Shown: positions 54,050-63,840, numbered from the stretch's first letter. The stretch: 64,000 bases of DNA from Lachnospiraceae bacterium (GCA_003507655.1 DNUZ01000031.1:18411-82410), one strand, 5' to 3'. The notes: generated by a model not told the origin, from the sequence alone. A program made the numbers and translations.

Positions 54050-54078
54050 TTGAATTGCCTCCAAAATCATAGTACACT
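54050..54078 (+). promoter_or_regulatory. Promoter of the metF operon
   Basis: TTGAAT (54050-54055), 17 bases, TACACT (54073-54078). The leader is about 45 bases, too short for a SAM riboswitch. Confidence 0.65.
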
Positions 54079-54095
54079 TTTAATGATCAGAAAAA

Positions 54096-54114
54096 AGACA
54101 TCCTTAAGATGTCT
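54096..54114 (+). promoter_or_regulatory. Leader hairpin abutting the metF ribosome site
   Basis: AGACATC pairs with GATGTCT around CTTAA, and TAAGGAGG follows directly. Its stability could tune access to the ribosome site. Confidence 0.45.
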
Positions 54115-54128
54115 AAGGAGGCAGTCAC

Positions 54129-54998
54129 ATGAAATTAAGCCAGATTCTTGGTAAAGATAAAATCACATTGTCATTTGAAGTATTTCCACCCAAAACAGAG
54201 GCGAATTACGAAGCCGTGAAAAAAGCAGCATTGGATGTTGCGGCGTTAAATCCAAGTTATATGAGTGTTACCTACGGTGCGGGCGGAAGCACCAGAGCGA
54301 ATACAGTACAGATCGCATCGGCAATACAGCAGCAGTATGGGATCACTGCAATTTCCCATCTTACCTGCGTCGGAGCAACGAAAGAAGACATCGACCATAC
54401 ACTGGATTCTATGAAAGAAGCAGGAATAGAAAATGTACTGGCACTTCGGGGCGACCGGCCAAAGGATTTTGAAGGAGAACCGTTTACAGATTTTCACTAT
54501 GCATCCGAGTTAGTAGAGCATATCAAAGCAAGAGGAGATTTTTGCGTAGGAGGTGCCTGCTATCCGGAAGGGCATGTAGATGCCCATAATAAAAAAGAAG
54601 ACATTACATATCTAAAGAAAAAAGTAGATGCGGGATGTGACTACCTCACAACCCAGATGTTTTTTGACAACAACATCTATTATAATTTCCTCTACCGGGT
54701 CAGGGAAAAAGGGATCACGGTACCGATCATACCGGGAATCATGCCGATCACAAGAGCGTCACAGGTAAAGACAGCCTGTACGTTAGCGGGAACGAACATG
54801 CCGGAAAGATTCCGAAATCTGGTGGACTGCTTCGGGGACAATCCAAAAGCGATGCAGCAGGCAGGAATTGCTTATGCGACCGATCAGATCATCGATTTGA
54901 TCGCAAATGGAATCCATAACATCCATGTGTATTCGATGAATAAACCGGAAGTAGCGGCAGGAATCCAAAAGAACCTGTCGGAGATCATCCATGATTAA
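54129..54998 (+). CDS. metF: 5,10-methylenetetrahydrofolate reductase
   Basis: This flavoprotein reduces methylene-THF to methyl-THF, the methyl donor for methionine synthase. The 289-residue TIM barrel has SFEVFPPKT with the catalytic Glu, VTYGAGGSTR and LALRGDRP. The late LTTQMFFDN motif is also present. AAGGAGG lies 7 bases before the ATG. It overlaps the next gene by 8 bp and starts a three-gene methionine operon. The same enzyme type serves acetogenic one-carbon metabolism, but no such genes are near. Confidence 0.95.
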   Translation: MKLSQILGKDKITLSFEVFPPKTEANYEAVKKAALDVAALNPSYMSVTYGAGGSTRANTVQIASAIQQQYGITAISHLTCVGATKEDIDHTLDSMKEAGIENVLALRGDRPKDFEGEPFTDFHYASELVEHIKARGDFCVGGACYPEGHVDAHNKKEDITYLKKKVDAGCDYLTTQMFFDNNIYYNFLYRVREKGITVPIIPGIMPITRASQVKTACTLAGTNMPERFRNLVDCFGDNPKAMQQAGIAYATDQIIDLIANGIHNIHVYSMNKPEVAAGIQKNLSEIIHD

Positions 54999-55632
54999 TA
55001 AAAAAGAGGTAGAGCGGTACTTAGGATATGGGAAAAATAATCCGGATGAGCGGACAACAGAACTGATAGAGGAATGTATCCGACAGATAGAAAAAATAGC
55101 ACAGCCCCGGTCGATATACAGGATCTTCGATTTAAAATTAAAAGAAGATCAGATAGAAGCGGCGGGAATGAAGATGCAGAGCAGAAATCTGGCAAAAAAC
55201 TTAAGAGGCTGTGAAAAAATCGTATTTTTTGCAGCAACCTTAGGAAACGAGCCGGACATATTAATGAACCGGTATTCCAGACTGCAGATCAGCAAGGCAG
55301 CAGTATTGCAGGCAGTCGGGGCAGCGGCGATCGAGGACTATTGTAACCAATGCCAGAAAAAAATCGAAGAACAGGCAGCGGCAGAAGGTTTTTATGTAAG
55401 ATCCAGATACAGTCCGGGATATGGAGATCTGTCCTTAACCTATCAGGCAGAATTTTTAAGAGTGTTAGAAGCAACTAAAAAAATCGGGATCGTACTCTCG
55501 GAGGGCGGAGTTATGATACCGGAAAAATCGGTAACAGCGGTTATGGGACTGAGCAGGGAGCAGACTAAATGCCATATCGAGGGCTGCGAGTCCTGTAGAA
55601 ATAAAAACTGTGCATACAGACGGCAAGACTAA
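54991..55632 (+). CDS. Stand-alone methionine synthase reactivation domain protein
   Basis: 213 residues corresponding to the C-terminal activation domain of MetH, which binds S-adenosylmethionine and remethylates cob(II)alamin. Recognisable pieces are RSPGYGDLSL-like YSPGYGDLSLTYQ and a late CHIEGCESC..KNCAYR. It overlaps metF and precedes metH by 10 bases. The neighbouring MetH lacks this domain, so the two proteins together replace the four-domain enzyme. The Cys-rich end is common in the stand-alone form. Confidence 0.88.
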   Translation: MINKKEVERYLGYGKNNPDERTTELIEECIRQIEKIAQPRSIYRIFDLKLKEDQIEAAGMKMQSRNLAKNLRGCEKIVFFAATLGNEPDILMNRYSRLQISKAAVLQAVGAAAIEDYCNQCQKKIEEQAAAEGFYVRSRYSPGYGDLSLTYQAEFLRVLEATKKIGIVLSEGGVMIPEKSVTAVMGLSREQTKCHIEGCESCRNKNCAYRRQD

Positions 55633-55641
55633 GAGGTAACT

Positions 55642-58014
55642 ATGACGATCAGAGAAGAAATAGGAAAAAGAATACTGTTTTTTGATGGAGGAATGGGAAC
55701 ACTTCTTCAGGAACAGGGATTACAGGCAGGAGAACTTCCGGAAACATGGAATCTGAAGAATCCGGAGCCGATCATACAGATACATAAAGCGTATTTAGCG
55801 GCAGGGGCAGACATCATATTGGCGAACACTTTTGGCGCCAACCGCTTTAAATACGGAGAAGATTTAGAAAAAATCGTAACGGCGGGAGTAGCAAATGCAA
55901 AAAAAGCCGTAGCAGAGAGTGGAAAAAAAGCATATGTAGCCTTAGACATCGGCTCCACCGGAAAACTCTTAAAGCCGATGGGAACCCTGGATTTTGAAGA
56001 GGCAGTCGGGGTATTTGCAGAGATCATCCGAGTGGGAGAAAAAGCAGGAGCGGATCTCATCCTGACAGAGACCATGAGCGATACCTATGAACTGAAAGCA
56101 GCAGTATTAGCGGCAAAAGAGAATTCCACATTGCCGATCATGGCAACGGTCATCTTTGACGAAAGCAAAAAGATGTTGACGGGAGCCAGTCCGCAGGTAG
56201 TAGTGTCACTGTTAGAAGGACTTGGGGTAGACGCTCTGGGGATCAACTGCGGCCTTGGACCAAAACAGATGAAAGAGATCGTAAAAGAACTGCTGAAATA
56301 TGCCTCCATACCGGTGATTGTCAATCCAAATGCGGGACTTCCGCGTTCGGAAAACGGAAAGACCGTCTTCGACGTAGGAGCAGAGGAATTTGCCGAAGAC
56401 ATGGAAGAGATTGTAACCATGGGAGCCTGGTTCGCCGGAGGCTGTTGTGGAACCACGCCTGCGCATATACAGGCAATGGTAGAAAAATGCAAAGAAATCA
56501 CACCGGTGCCGATCACACCGAAGAACTATACCTTTGTTACCTCCTACTCTACGGCAGTTGAATTAGGCGGCAGACCGGTCATCATCGGAGAGCGTATCAA
56601 TCCTACCGGAAAGTCCAAATTTAAACAGGCGCTCAGGAATCACAACATCGACTACATCTTAGAAGAAGGGGTCAAACAGGAAGACTCCGGTGCACATATC
56701 TTAGATGTCAACGTAGGACTGCCGGAAATTGACGAAGCAGCCATGATGGAAACGATCGTTTACGAACTGCAGAGCATCATGCCGATCCCGCTTCAGATCG
56801 ATACCACGAATATGGAAGCAATGGAACGGGCGCTCAGGATCTATAACGGGAAACCGATGATCAACTCCGTCAATGGAAAAGCAGAGATCATGGAACAGGT
56901 ATTTCCGCTTGTAAAAAAATATGGAGGAGTCGTAGTCGGACTGGCGTTAGATGAAGATGGCATTCCGGACACCACCGAGGGCAGACTTGCGATAGCTGAA
57001 AAAATATATCAGACAGGTGAAAAATACGGGATCAGCAGAAAAGATATCGTCATCGATGCCTTGGTTATGACTATGAGTACAAATAACGAGTCCGCAAAGA
57101 TCACGTTAGATACCGTAAAAGAGATCACGGCAAGAGGTGGAAAAACCGTGCTTGGCGTGTCGAATATATCCTTTGGACTGCCGCAGCGTGAGCTGATCAA
57201 TGCAGCATTTTTTACAATGGCAATGAACAACGGACTCTCGGCAGGGATCATCAATCCGAATGCAAAAGCCATGCGGCAGGCATACGACACCTTCTGTGTA
57301 CTTGGCGGCTATGATGCCCAGTGCATGAATTATATCGAAAACTATGCCGTAACCGATGCCCCGAATGCAGCGGCAAAACCGGCAGCAGCGAAGCTCAATC
57401 TGACCGACAGCATCATCAAAGGCTTAAAAGATCAGGTGTACCGGGCAACGGAAGAAGAACTAAAGACAAAAGAACCGATGGAGATCATCAATGGGGAACT
57501 GGTTCCGGCACTGGATGTAGTCGGACAGGGATTTGAAAAAGGAACCATGTTCCTGCCACAGCTTTTAATGAGTGCAGAAGCAGCCAAGGCAGGGTTCGAG
57601 GCGATCCGGCAGTATGTGCAGAGTCACGGAGAAGCACAGGAGAAAAAAGCAACGATCGTCATTGCTACCGTCAAAGGAGACATCCACGATATCGGAAAAA
57701 ATATCGTAAAAGTCCTGTTAGAGAACTATGGATATGAAGTCATAGACCTCGGAAAAGACGTGCCGCCGGAAAAAATCGTAGAAACCGTCGTGGATAAACA
57801 TGCGCCGCTGGTCGGACTGAGTGCATTAATGACAACCACGGTAGTCAATATGGAAGAAAGTATCAAAGAACTGCACAAAGAAGCACCATGGTGCAAGATC
57901 ATGGTTGGCGGAGCGGTGCTGACACAGGAATATGCAGACATGATAGGGGCAGATTTTTATGGAAAAGATGCCATGCAGTCTGTATATTATGCCGAAAGAC
58001 TTCTAAATAGCTGA
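55642..58014 (+). CDS. metH: Cobalamin-dependent methionine synthase without activation domain
   Basis: MetH moves a methyl group from methyl-THF to homocysteine through cobalamin. The 790-residue protein has three domains. The homocysteine domain (1-290) carries the zinc Cys 203, 268 and 269. The pterin-binding barrel (about 310-570) has IGERINPTGK. The cobalamin domain (about 585-790) has DIHDIGKN with the lower-ligand His at 682. The fourth domain is encoded by the preceding gene. It ends the metF operon. Confidence 0.96.
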   Translation: MTIREEIGKRILFFDGGMGTLLQEQGLQAGELPETWNLKNPEPIIQIHKAYLAAGADIILANTFGANRFKYGEDLEKIVTAGVANAKKAVAESGKKAYVALDIGSTGKLLKPMGTLDFEEAVGVFAEIIRVGEKAGADLILTETMSDTYELKAAVLAAKENSTLPIMATVIFDESKKMLTGASPQVVVSLLEGLGVDALGINCGLGPKQMKEIVKELLKYASIPVIVNPNAGLPRSENGKTVFDVGAEEFAEDMEEIVTMGAWFAGGCCGTTPAHIQAMVEKCKEITPVPITPKNYTFVTSYSTAVELGGRPVIIGERINPTGKSKFKQALRNHNIDYILEEGVKQEDSGAHILDVNVGLPEIDEAAMMETIVYELQSIMPIPLQIDTTNMEAMERALRIYNGKPMINSVNGKAEIMEQVFPLVKKYGGVVVGLALDEDGIPDTTEGRLAIAEKIYQTGEKYGISRKDIVIDALVMTMSTNNESAKITLDTVKEITARGGKTVLGVSNISFGLPQRELINAAFFTMAMNNGLSAGIINPNAKAMRQAYDTFCVLGGYDAQCMNYIENYAVTDAPNAAAKPAAAKLNLTDSIIKGLKDQVYRATEEELKTKEPMEIINGELVPALDVVGQGFEKGTMFLPQLLMSAEAAKAGFEAIRQYVQSHGEAQEKKATIVIATVKGDIHDIGKNIVKVLLENYGYEVIDLGKDVPPEKIVETVVDKHAPLVGLSALMTTTVVNMEESIKELHKEAPWCKIMVGGAVLTQEYADMIGADFYGKDAMQSVYYAERLLNS

Positions 58015-58076
58015 CAGAACGCATGATTTTGTGATATTCTGTAAGAAAGGATTAGCAGATCATGCGGGAGGAAGTC

Positions 58077-59099
58077 ATGGCAGAACGGTCAAAACAGAAA
58101 TTAAAACTCATCTATTTGATGCAGATCTTAATGGAAAAGACAGATGAAACGCACAGTATCACTATGGCGGAGATGATAACTGCCTTAAAGGCATATGGGA
58201 TTACGGCAGAGCGGAAGAGTCTGTATGACGATATTGAATGCCTGCGTACCTATGGACTGGAAATTATCGGAACGCAGGAAGGCAGAACTTATTGTTATCA
58301 GGTAGTTAACCGGCAGTTTGAATTGGCAGAATTGAAACTGCTGGTTGACTCTGTGCAGTCTGCAAGATTTATTACAGCCAAAAAGACAAATGAGCTGATC
58401 AAAAAAATAGAAGGATTAGCAAGTAAGTATGAGGCATCCAAACTGCATCGTCAGGTCTATGTGACACAGCGGGTAAAAACCATAAACGAAAGCATCTATT
58501 ATAATGTAGATGCCATTCATACGGCAATCGCCGAAAATTCCCAGATCACATTCCAGTATTTTCAATGGAATGTCAAAAAAGAAATGGAGCTTCGCAAAGG
58601 CGGAGCACTCTATAGAGTCAGTCCGTGGGCGCTATCCTGTGATGATGAAAATTATTACATGATCGCTTATGATGACGTAGAAGAAAAAATCAAACACTTT
58701 CGCGTGGATAAAATGCTCCATATCGAAATGAACGGCAAAAAACGCGAAGGAAAACAGGTATTCCAATGCTTTGACATAGCCGTGTACTCCAGAAAAATGT
58801 TTGGAATGTATGGCGGTGAAGAGCAGTTGGTAAAAATACAATGTGTCAATAAATTAGCCGGAGTCATCATAGACCGCTTTGGAAAAGAAATATCCATGAT
58901 ACCGGTAGATGGGAAGCATTTTACTGCAAGCGTCCGGGTAGCGGTCAGCCGCCAGTTCCTGTCATGGGTCATGGCATTGGGTGAGGGGGCGAAAATCGTA
59001 GGGCCGGAGCCGGTAGTAGAGCAGGTCCGGGAAGAAACAAAACGCCTGATGCAGCAATATGACATAAAAACAGATTCATATAAAAATAAAACAACGTGA
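58077..59099 (+). CDS. WYL-domain transcriptional regulator
   Basis: 340 residues. An N-terminal winged helix (about 1-70; ITMAEMITALKAYGITAERKSLYDDIE) precedes a WYL domain (about 130-215; ITFQYFQWN, YRVSPWALSCDDENYYMIAYD), followed by the WCX extension. WYL domains sense nucleic acid-like or other ligands. I prefer the ATG at 58077, five bases after GGGAGG; ATG 58062 would add five residues. An 8-bp inverted repeat, CGCATGAT...ATCATGCG (58020-58066), lies at the start and could be its operator. It precedes the Bce-type module. Confidence 0.85.
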   Translation: MAERSKQKLKLIYLMQILMEKTDETHSITMAEMITALKAYGITAERKSLYDDIECLRTYGLEIIGTQEGRTYCYQVVNRQFELAELKLLVDSVQSARFITAKKTNELIKKIEGLASKYEASKLHRQVYVTQRVKTINESIYYNVDAIHTAIAENSQITFQYFQWNVKKEMELRKGGALYRVSPWALSCDDENYYMIAYDDVEEKIKHFRVDKMLHIEMNGKKREGKQVFQCFDIAVYSRKMFGMYGGEEQLVKIQCVNKLAGVIIDRFGKEISMIPVDGKHFTASVRVAVSRQFLSWVMALGEGAKIVGPEPVVEQVREETKRLMQQYDIKTDSYKNKTT

Positions 59100-59131
59100 A
59101 AACAAATTAAAATATATAGCGAGGAAGAATC

Positions 59132-59803
59132 ATGTACAAAATCTTTATGGTAGAAGATGATGAGATCATAGCAAGAAGCATACGGGAACATCTGCAGGCA
59201 TGGAATTATGACGTATGCTGCGTAGAAGATTTTTCCAATGTAGTAGCAGAATTTGTCCGTTTTGACCCACAACTGGTGCTTATGGACATTACCCTGCCAT
59301 TTTTTAACGGATACCATTGGTGCAGTGAAATCCGAAAAATATCGAAAGTACCGGTCATCTTTCTGTCCTCAGCGGCAGATAACATGAACATCGTCATGGC
59401 GGTCAATATGGGAGCGGATGATTTTATACCAAAACCGTTTGATCTCGAAGTGCTCACGGTTAAGATCCAGGCAATGCTGCGCCGCAGCTACGATTTTGCC
59501 GGAACAGGCAGTATGTTAGAGCATAAAGGAGCGATCCTGAATCTGAACGAGACAACGCTGACCTATCAGGAGCAAAAGATAGAATTGACGAAAAACGAAT
59601 TTCGTATCTTAGAGATATTAATGGAAAATAAAGAAAAAGTCGTATCCAGGGAAACGCTGATGACAAAGCTATGGGAAAGTGATAACTATGTAGATGAAAA
59701 TACACTTTCCGTCAATGTGAACCGGTTGAGAAAAAAATTAGAAGCCTTGGGATTGGAAGAATTTATACTTACAAAGAAAGGAATAGGGTATCGTCTGGGA
59801 TGA
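59132..59803 (+). CDS. BceR-like response regulator
   Basis: 223 residues: a receiver domain with phospho-acceptor D52 in LVLMDITLPFF, LSSAAD and PKPFD. A winged-helix DNA-binding domain (about 130-223) ends GIGYRL. It overlaps the kinase gene by 4 bases (ATGA). With the kinase, ATPase and permease that follow, it forms a BceRSAB-type module for sensing and resisting peptide antibiotics. A palindrome fitting the BceR box lies before the ABC genes. Confidence 0.9.
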   Translation: MYKIFMVEDDEIIARSIREHLQAWNYDVCCVEDFSNVVAEFVRFDPQLVLMDITLPFFNGYHWCSEIRKISKVPVIFLSSAADNMNIVMAVNMGADDFIPKPFDLEVLTVKIQAMLRRSYDFAGTGSMLEHKGAILNLNETTLTYQEQKIELTKNEFRILEILMENKEKVVSRETLMTKLWESDNYVDENTLSVNVNRLRKKLEALGLEEFILTKKGIGYRLG

Positions 59804-60789
59804 AACTTTGGAGTTCATATCTGAAAAGAAATTTAGGATGGATAGCGGTCATATTGCTGACGATTTTTTCCATGTCCGTGATCGTAGAACTGAATGGCGT
59901 TCATATATCAGAGTGGATATATGGAACAATTCTCTGCATCTTTTTTTTACTGGTGATCGGAGGGGTGGATTTTTACCTCTATTATAGAAGACATCGGAAT
60001 CTGCAAAAAATGCAGGAAATCGTAAAAATTTCCGTGAATGCATTGGATATGCCGAAGGATCAGATAGAAGAAGATTATCAGAAACTGTTACAGCTTGTGC
60101 ATGAAGATAAAGTAAAGGCAGTCAATGACTTAGAATCCGGGAGAAAAGATATGGCAGAGTATTACACCATGTGGGTGCATCAGATTAAGACACCCATTGC
60201 AGCAATGCGTCTGCTGTTGCAGTCAGAGGACACGCCAAAGAGCAGGGAATGTGCGGAGGAACTGTTTCATATAGAACAGTATGTAGAGATGGCATTGCAT
60301 TACAGCAGGCTGGATTCAGACACCACCGATTTTGTCATTCAAAAGAATTCATTAGATGAGATTGTGCGGGAGGCAGTCCGAAAATATGCCAAACTGTTTA
60401 TCCGTAAAAAAATCCGCTTAGATTACCAGCCGTTAAATATTGAAGTGCTGACGGATGAAAAGTGGTTAGAGTTCGTGATCGAACAGATACTTTCTAATGC
60501 CGTAAAATACACACCGAAAGGCACCGTTTCTATTTATATGGAAAATGAAGACACACTTATAATAGAAGATACCGGGATCGGGATACGGGCAGAAGACTTA
60601 CCGAGAGTCTGCGAGCGGGGCTACACCGGCTATAACGGGCATAGCGATAAACGCTCAACCGGGATCGGACTGTATCTTTGCCGCAGAGTATTAGAGCAAA
60701 TGTCCCACAGTATAGAAATAGAATCGGAAATGGGAAAAGGAACGCGGGTGAAGATCGGATTGATCACAAAAGAACGCATTCATGAGTAA
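59800..60789 (+). CDS. BceS-like intramembrane-sensing histidine kinase
   Basis: 329 residues. Two N-terminal membrane helices (about 14-30 and 38-60) have almost no outer loop, as in BceS kinases that sense through their ABC partner. The H-box is MWVHQIKTPI with H127. The ATPase domain shows EQILSNAVKYTPKG, DTGIGI and STGIGLYLC. It overlaps the regulator gene by 4 bases. Confidence 0.92.
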   Translation: MKLWSSYLKRNLGWIAVILLTIFSMSVIVELNGVHISEWIYGTILCIFFLLVIGGVDFYLYYRRHRNLQKMQEIVKISVNALDMPKDQIEEDYQKLLQLVHEDKVKAVNDLESGRKDMAEYYTMWVHQIKTPIAAMRLLLQSEDTPKSRECAEELFHIEQYVEMALHYSRLDSDTTDFVIQKNSLDEIVREAVRKYAKLFIRKKIRLDYQPLNIEVLTDEKWLEFVIEQILSNAVKYTPKGTVSIYMENEDTLIIEDTGIGIRAEDLPRVCERGYTGYNGHSDKRSTGIGLYLCRRVLEQMSHSIEIESEMGKGTRVKIGLITKERIHE

Positions 60790-60790
60790 T

Positions 60791-60806
60791 CTTACAGGAA
60801 TGTAAG
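60791..60806 (+). promoter_or_regulatory. BceR-type operator
   Basis: CTTACAGGAATGTAAG is a palindrome that fits TNACA-N4-TGTAA, the box known for BceR-like regulators. It lies about 70 bases before the expected transcription start of the ABC operon. A half-site, TGTAAG, recurs at 60821. Confidence 0.8.
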
Positions 60807-60813
60807 AAACAAA

Positions 60814-60864
60814 GGGAAAATGTAAGCCGGATGAATGGCAGACATTTTCCCTTCTTGTTATACT
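60814..60864 (+). promoter_or_regulatory. Second palindrome and promoter of the bceAB-type operon
   Basis: GGGAAAATGT (60814-60823) pairs exactly with ACATTTTCCC (60842-60851). A -10 (TATACT, 60859-60864) follows; the -35 is poor (TGGCAG at 60836), as expected for an activator-dependent promoter. Confidence 0.6.
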
Positions 60865-60911
60865 GGGAACATAAAAGAGCGCGCGAAGAAAATCAGGAGG
60901 AAAAAGAGAAT

Positions 60912-61679
60912 ATGTCAATATTAGAGGTCAATCACTTAAAAAAAATATACACCACACGTTTTTCAGGAAATCAGGTACAGGCATTAAGCAACTTAAGTTT
61001 TTCCGTAGAGGAAGGTGAGTATGTAGCGATCATGGGAGAATCCGGTTCCGGAAAAACAACCTTATTAAACATCTTAGCAGCACTGGATAAACCGACCGGT
61101 GGAGAAGTCCTGTTAAATGGAAAGAACATCGTAGAGATCAACGAAAAAGAAATCTCTGCATTTCGAAGAGAAAATTTAGGATTTGTCTTTCAGGACTTTA
61201 ACTTATTAGATAACTTCTCCTTAAAAGATAACATTCTGCTGCCGCTGGTCTTATCCGGTGTCCAGTATCCGGAAATGGAAAAAAGACTGCATCCGATCAC
61301 AAAACGGTTAGGGATTGAAGAACTCTTAGAAAAATATCCGTATGAAGTTTCGGGAGGACAAAAACAGAGAACCGCCGTGGCAAGAGCCTTGATCAGCCGA
61401 CCACAGTTAGTTCTTGCAGATGAACCCACCGGAGCACTTGACTCAAAAGCAGCCGACGAATTGCTGCAGTTATTCAATGCGGTCAATCAGGAGGGACAGA
61501 CCATTTTAATGGTAACACATAGTACCAAAGCAGCCAGCCATGCAAAAAGAGTCCTGTTTATCAAAGACGGCGAAGTGTTCCATCAGTTATACCGTGGAAA
61601 CATGAACAACGAAGAACTTTATGCAAAAATTTCAGATACACTGACAATGTTAACGACGGGCGGTGAACAAAATGAATAA
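60912..61679 (+). CDS. BceA-like ABC transporter ATPase
   Basis: 255 residues with Walker A GESGSGKT at 42-49, then the Q-loop (VFQDFNLLDNFSL), signature VSGGQKQRTAVARAL, Walker B LVLADEPTGALD and the switch His (VTHSTKAASHAKR). The ATG at 60912 has AGGAGG 14 bases and AAAGAG nearer upstream; a longer open frame to 60831 crosses the promoter and is not used. It energises the permease that follows and overlaps it. Confidence 0.93.
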   Translation: MSILEVNHLKKIYTTRFSGNQVQALSNLSFSVEEGEYVAIMGESGSGKTTLLNILAALDKPTGGEVLLNGKNIVEINEKEISAFRRENLGFVFQDFNLLDNFSLKDNILLPLVLSGVQYPEMEKRLHPITKRLGIEELLEKYPYEVSGGQKQRTAVARALISRPQLVLADEPTGALDSKAADELLQLFNAVNQEGQTILMVTHSTKAASHAKRVLFIKDGEVFHQLYRGNMNNEELYAKISDTLTMLTTGGEQNE

Positions 61680-63678
61680 AGGAATGTATACAAAACTTGC
61701 GATCACCAATATCAAAAATAACAGGCAGTTTTATTTCCCATATCTGCTGACCGGGATCATAACCGTAGCCATGTTTTACATCATGTGCGCATTAGAAAGC
61801 AATCCGGGGATACAGAGCATGCCGGGAGCAAAGGATTTGGGACTGATCCTCCGTCTGGGAATCGGTGTGATCGGAATCTTTGCAGTCATCTTCCTGTTTT
61901 ATACAAACAGTTTCATCATAAAACGCAGGAAAAAAGAACTCGGGATCTATAACATTCTGGGAATGGAAAAAAGACATATTGCAAAAATTTTATCAAAAGA
62001 AGCATTTTTTACAGCAATAATAGCAATTGGCGGAGGACTGGTAACAGGCGTATTATTTCATAAGTTAGCGTGTATGCTCCTCTACCGCATGATAGGATTT
62101 AACGGAGGAATCACATTTTCCTTTTCAAAAAAAGGTGTTATGATAACAGCTATTCTGTTTGCGATCGTCTATCTGTTAACGTACATCTATGATCTGTTTC
62201 AGGTGCAGCTTGCCAATCCGATAGAGCTTTTACAGTCAGGAAATAAAGGTGAGCGGGAGCCAAAGACCAAAGCGATCATGGCAGTGCTTGGAGTTCTCTG
62301 CCTTGGCACGGGATATTTCATAGCAATTACAACTAAGAATCCGATCAAAGCACTGACCCTGTTTTTTGTAGCAGTCATCCTTGTAATTATCGGAACCTAT
62401 CTGCTGTTTACGGCAGGAAGCATCGCTTTGTTAAAAATTTTACGCCGCAACAAAGGATACTATTATCAGACCAAGCATTTTACATCCGTATCGGGAATGA
62501 TTTACCGGATGAAACAAAACGCAGTGGGACTTGCAAACATCTGCATCTTATCCACCATGGTATTGGTAGCCGTATCGACAACAGTCAGTCTCTATGTAGG
62601 TATTGAGGATATCATGAAAGAACGATATCCAAATGAGATCAATATCAGTGCCTATTATGATACAGGAGCACCGGCAGAAGATAGTATCGCACCGATCGTG
62701 GAAAAAAGTGTCAAAGAGAGTGGAAGAAAGATCCGACATGAGGAAGACTATCTTGAATTATATTTTGCGGCGATCAAAGACCAGGGACAGTATTCTTTAG
62801 ATAAAGAAAAAGTAAAAACAGCCGGCGACCGCGTCAGCGGATTTGTGGTATTGACCAGAGAAGATTGTAAAAAAAAGTATAACGAAGAAATACCGGAGCT
62901 GGCAGAAAACGAAGTTGCTCTGTTCACGATCAAGAAGACAGACATGGACACACTCGTATTAGAAAACAGAAGTTACCATGTAAAAGAGATCAAACAGTTT
63001 CAAAACACAGAAGATTTCGAGACCATAGCAGATATGATGGATGAGTATTACTATGTTATTGTAAATGATGTGCAGGACATGGAACGCCTGTGGCAGTTAC
63101 AAAAAGACATCTATCAGGAAAATTCCAGCTCCATCTCAAGACAAGTCCGACTGGATATAGATGGAGACAGCGAGCAGAAAAAAGAATGTTTTGAAAACAT
63201 CAAGACTGCACTGGGACCGGAACAGGCAAAAGCAAGGATATTGATCGACAGCCGCCAGTCAAGTCTGGATGAATTTTATCAGATATATGGAGGTTTCCTC
63301 TTCTTAGGACTGTTCCTTGGAATCCTGTTTTTAATGATCACCGTATTGATCATCTTCTACAAACAGATATCAGAAGGCTACGATGACAAAGAAAGATTCT
63401 CCATTATGGAAAAAGTAGGAATGAGCAATGACGAAGTCAAGGCAACCATCCGCTCCCAGGTAAGGACGGTGTTCTTCTTACCGATCCTCATGGCAGCAAT
63501 CCATGTGGGAATGGCATTCCCGATGATAAAAAGATTACTGTCCCTGTTTGGCTTGAGCAACACGGCACTTTTTGCCGGTTGTATGGCAGGAACGATTCTT
63601 GTATTTGCACTGATCTATCTGTTGGTATTTTTAAAGACATCCAAAACCTACTATAAAATTGTAGGCGAGCAGGTATAA
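61672..63678 (+). CDS. BceB-like ABC transporter permease
   Basis: 668 residues. The FtsX-like order of BceB is seen: one helix, a group of helices at about 55-280, a large extracytoplasmic domain of about 200 residues (about 310-530), and three final helices (about 545-665). The outer domain is the part that recognises peptide antibiotics or their lipid complexes and sets specificity; the ligand cannot be read from the sequence. The ATG at 61672 is inside the end of the ATPase gene; a GTG at 61663 is an alternative. Confidence 0.92.
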   Translation: MNKGMYTKLAITNIKNNRQFYFPYLLTGIITVAMFYIMCALESNPGIQSMPGAKDLGLILRLGIGVIGIFAVIFLFYTNSFIIKRRKKELGIYNILGMEKRHIAKILSKEAFFTAIIAIGGGLVTGVLFHKLACMLLYRMIGFNGGITFSFSKKGVMITAILFAIVYLLTYIYDLFQVQLANPIELLQSGNKGEREPKTKAIMAVLGVLCLGTGYFIAITTKNPIKALTLFFVAVILVIIGTYLLFTAGSIALLKILRRNKGYYYQTKHFTSVSGMIYRMKQNAVGLANICILSTMVLVAVSTTVSLYVGIEDIMKERYPNEINISAYYDTGAPAEDSIAPIVEKSVKESGRKIRHEEDYLELYFAAIKDQGQYSLDKEKVKTAGDRVSGFVVLTREDCKKKYNEEIPELAENEVALFTIKKTDMDTLVLENRSYHVKEIKQFQNTEDFETIADMMDEYYYVIVNDVQDMERLWQLQKDIYQENSSSISRQVRLDIDGDSEQKKECFENIKTALGPEQAKARILIDSRQSSLDEFYQIYGGFLFLGLFLGILFLMITVLIIFYKQISEGYDDKERFSIMEKVGMSNDEVKATIRSQVRTVFFLPILMAAIHVGMAFPMIKRLLSLFGLSNTALFAGCMAGTILVFALIYLLVFLKTSKTYYKIVGEQV

Positions 63679-63708
63679 AAACCGGTGAAAAGATAAAAAC
63701 TTACTTAG

Positions 63709-63748
63709 TGGCAGGATTCTCAATGCTATTAGTATAAGAATCCTGCCA
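63709..63748 (+). terminator. Terminator hairpin after the Bce-type module
   Basis: TGGCAGGATTCT pairs perfectly with AGAATCCTGCCA around a 16-base loop. No long T-run follows. Confidence 0.65.
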
Positions 63749-63810
63749 TAATGAGTATCATAATGTCCCGATACAGTGAATGATTATAAAACAATCACCA
63801 TAACGCACCA

Positions 63811-63840
63811 GTAGCAGAGCTGTTGAAACAGTTCTGCTAC
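63811..63840. repeat. Second hairpin in the 3'-terminal intergenic region
   Basis: GTAGCAGAGCTGTT pairs with AACAGTTCTGCTAC (one G-T) with a 2-base gap. The intergenic stretch 63679-64000 otherwise holds only the terminator and the promoters listed; I see no gene in it. Confidence 0.6.

Noticed and set aside
53912..54128. SAM riboswitch or T-box before metF
   Set aside because: A promoter is found 75 bases before the ATG and the leader has only one small hairpin, too short for either.
60831..60911. N-terminal extension of the BceA-like ATPase
   Set aside because: It would translate through the operon promoter. The ATG at 60912 fits the family start.
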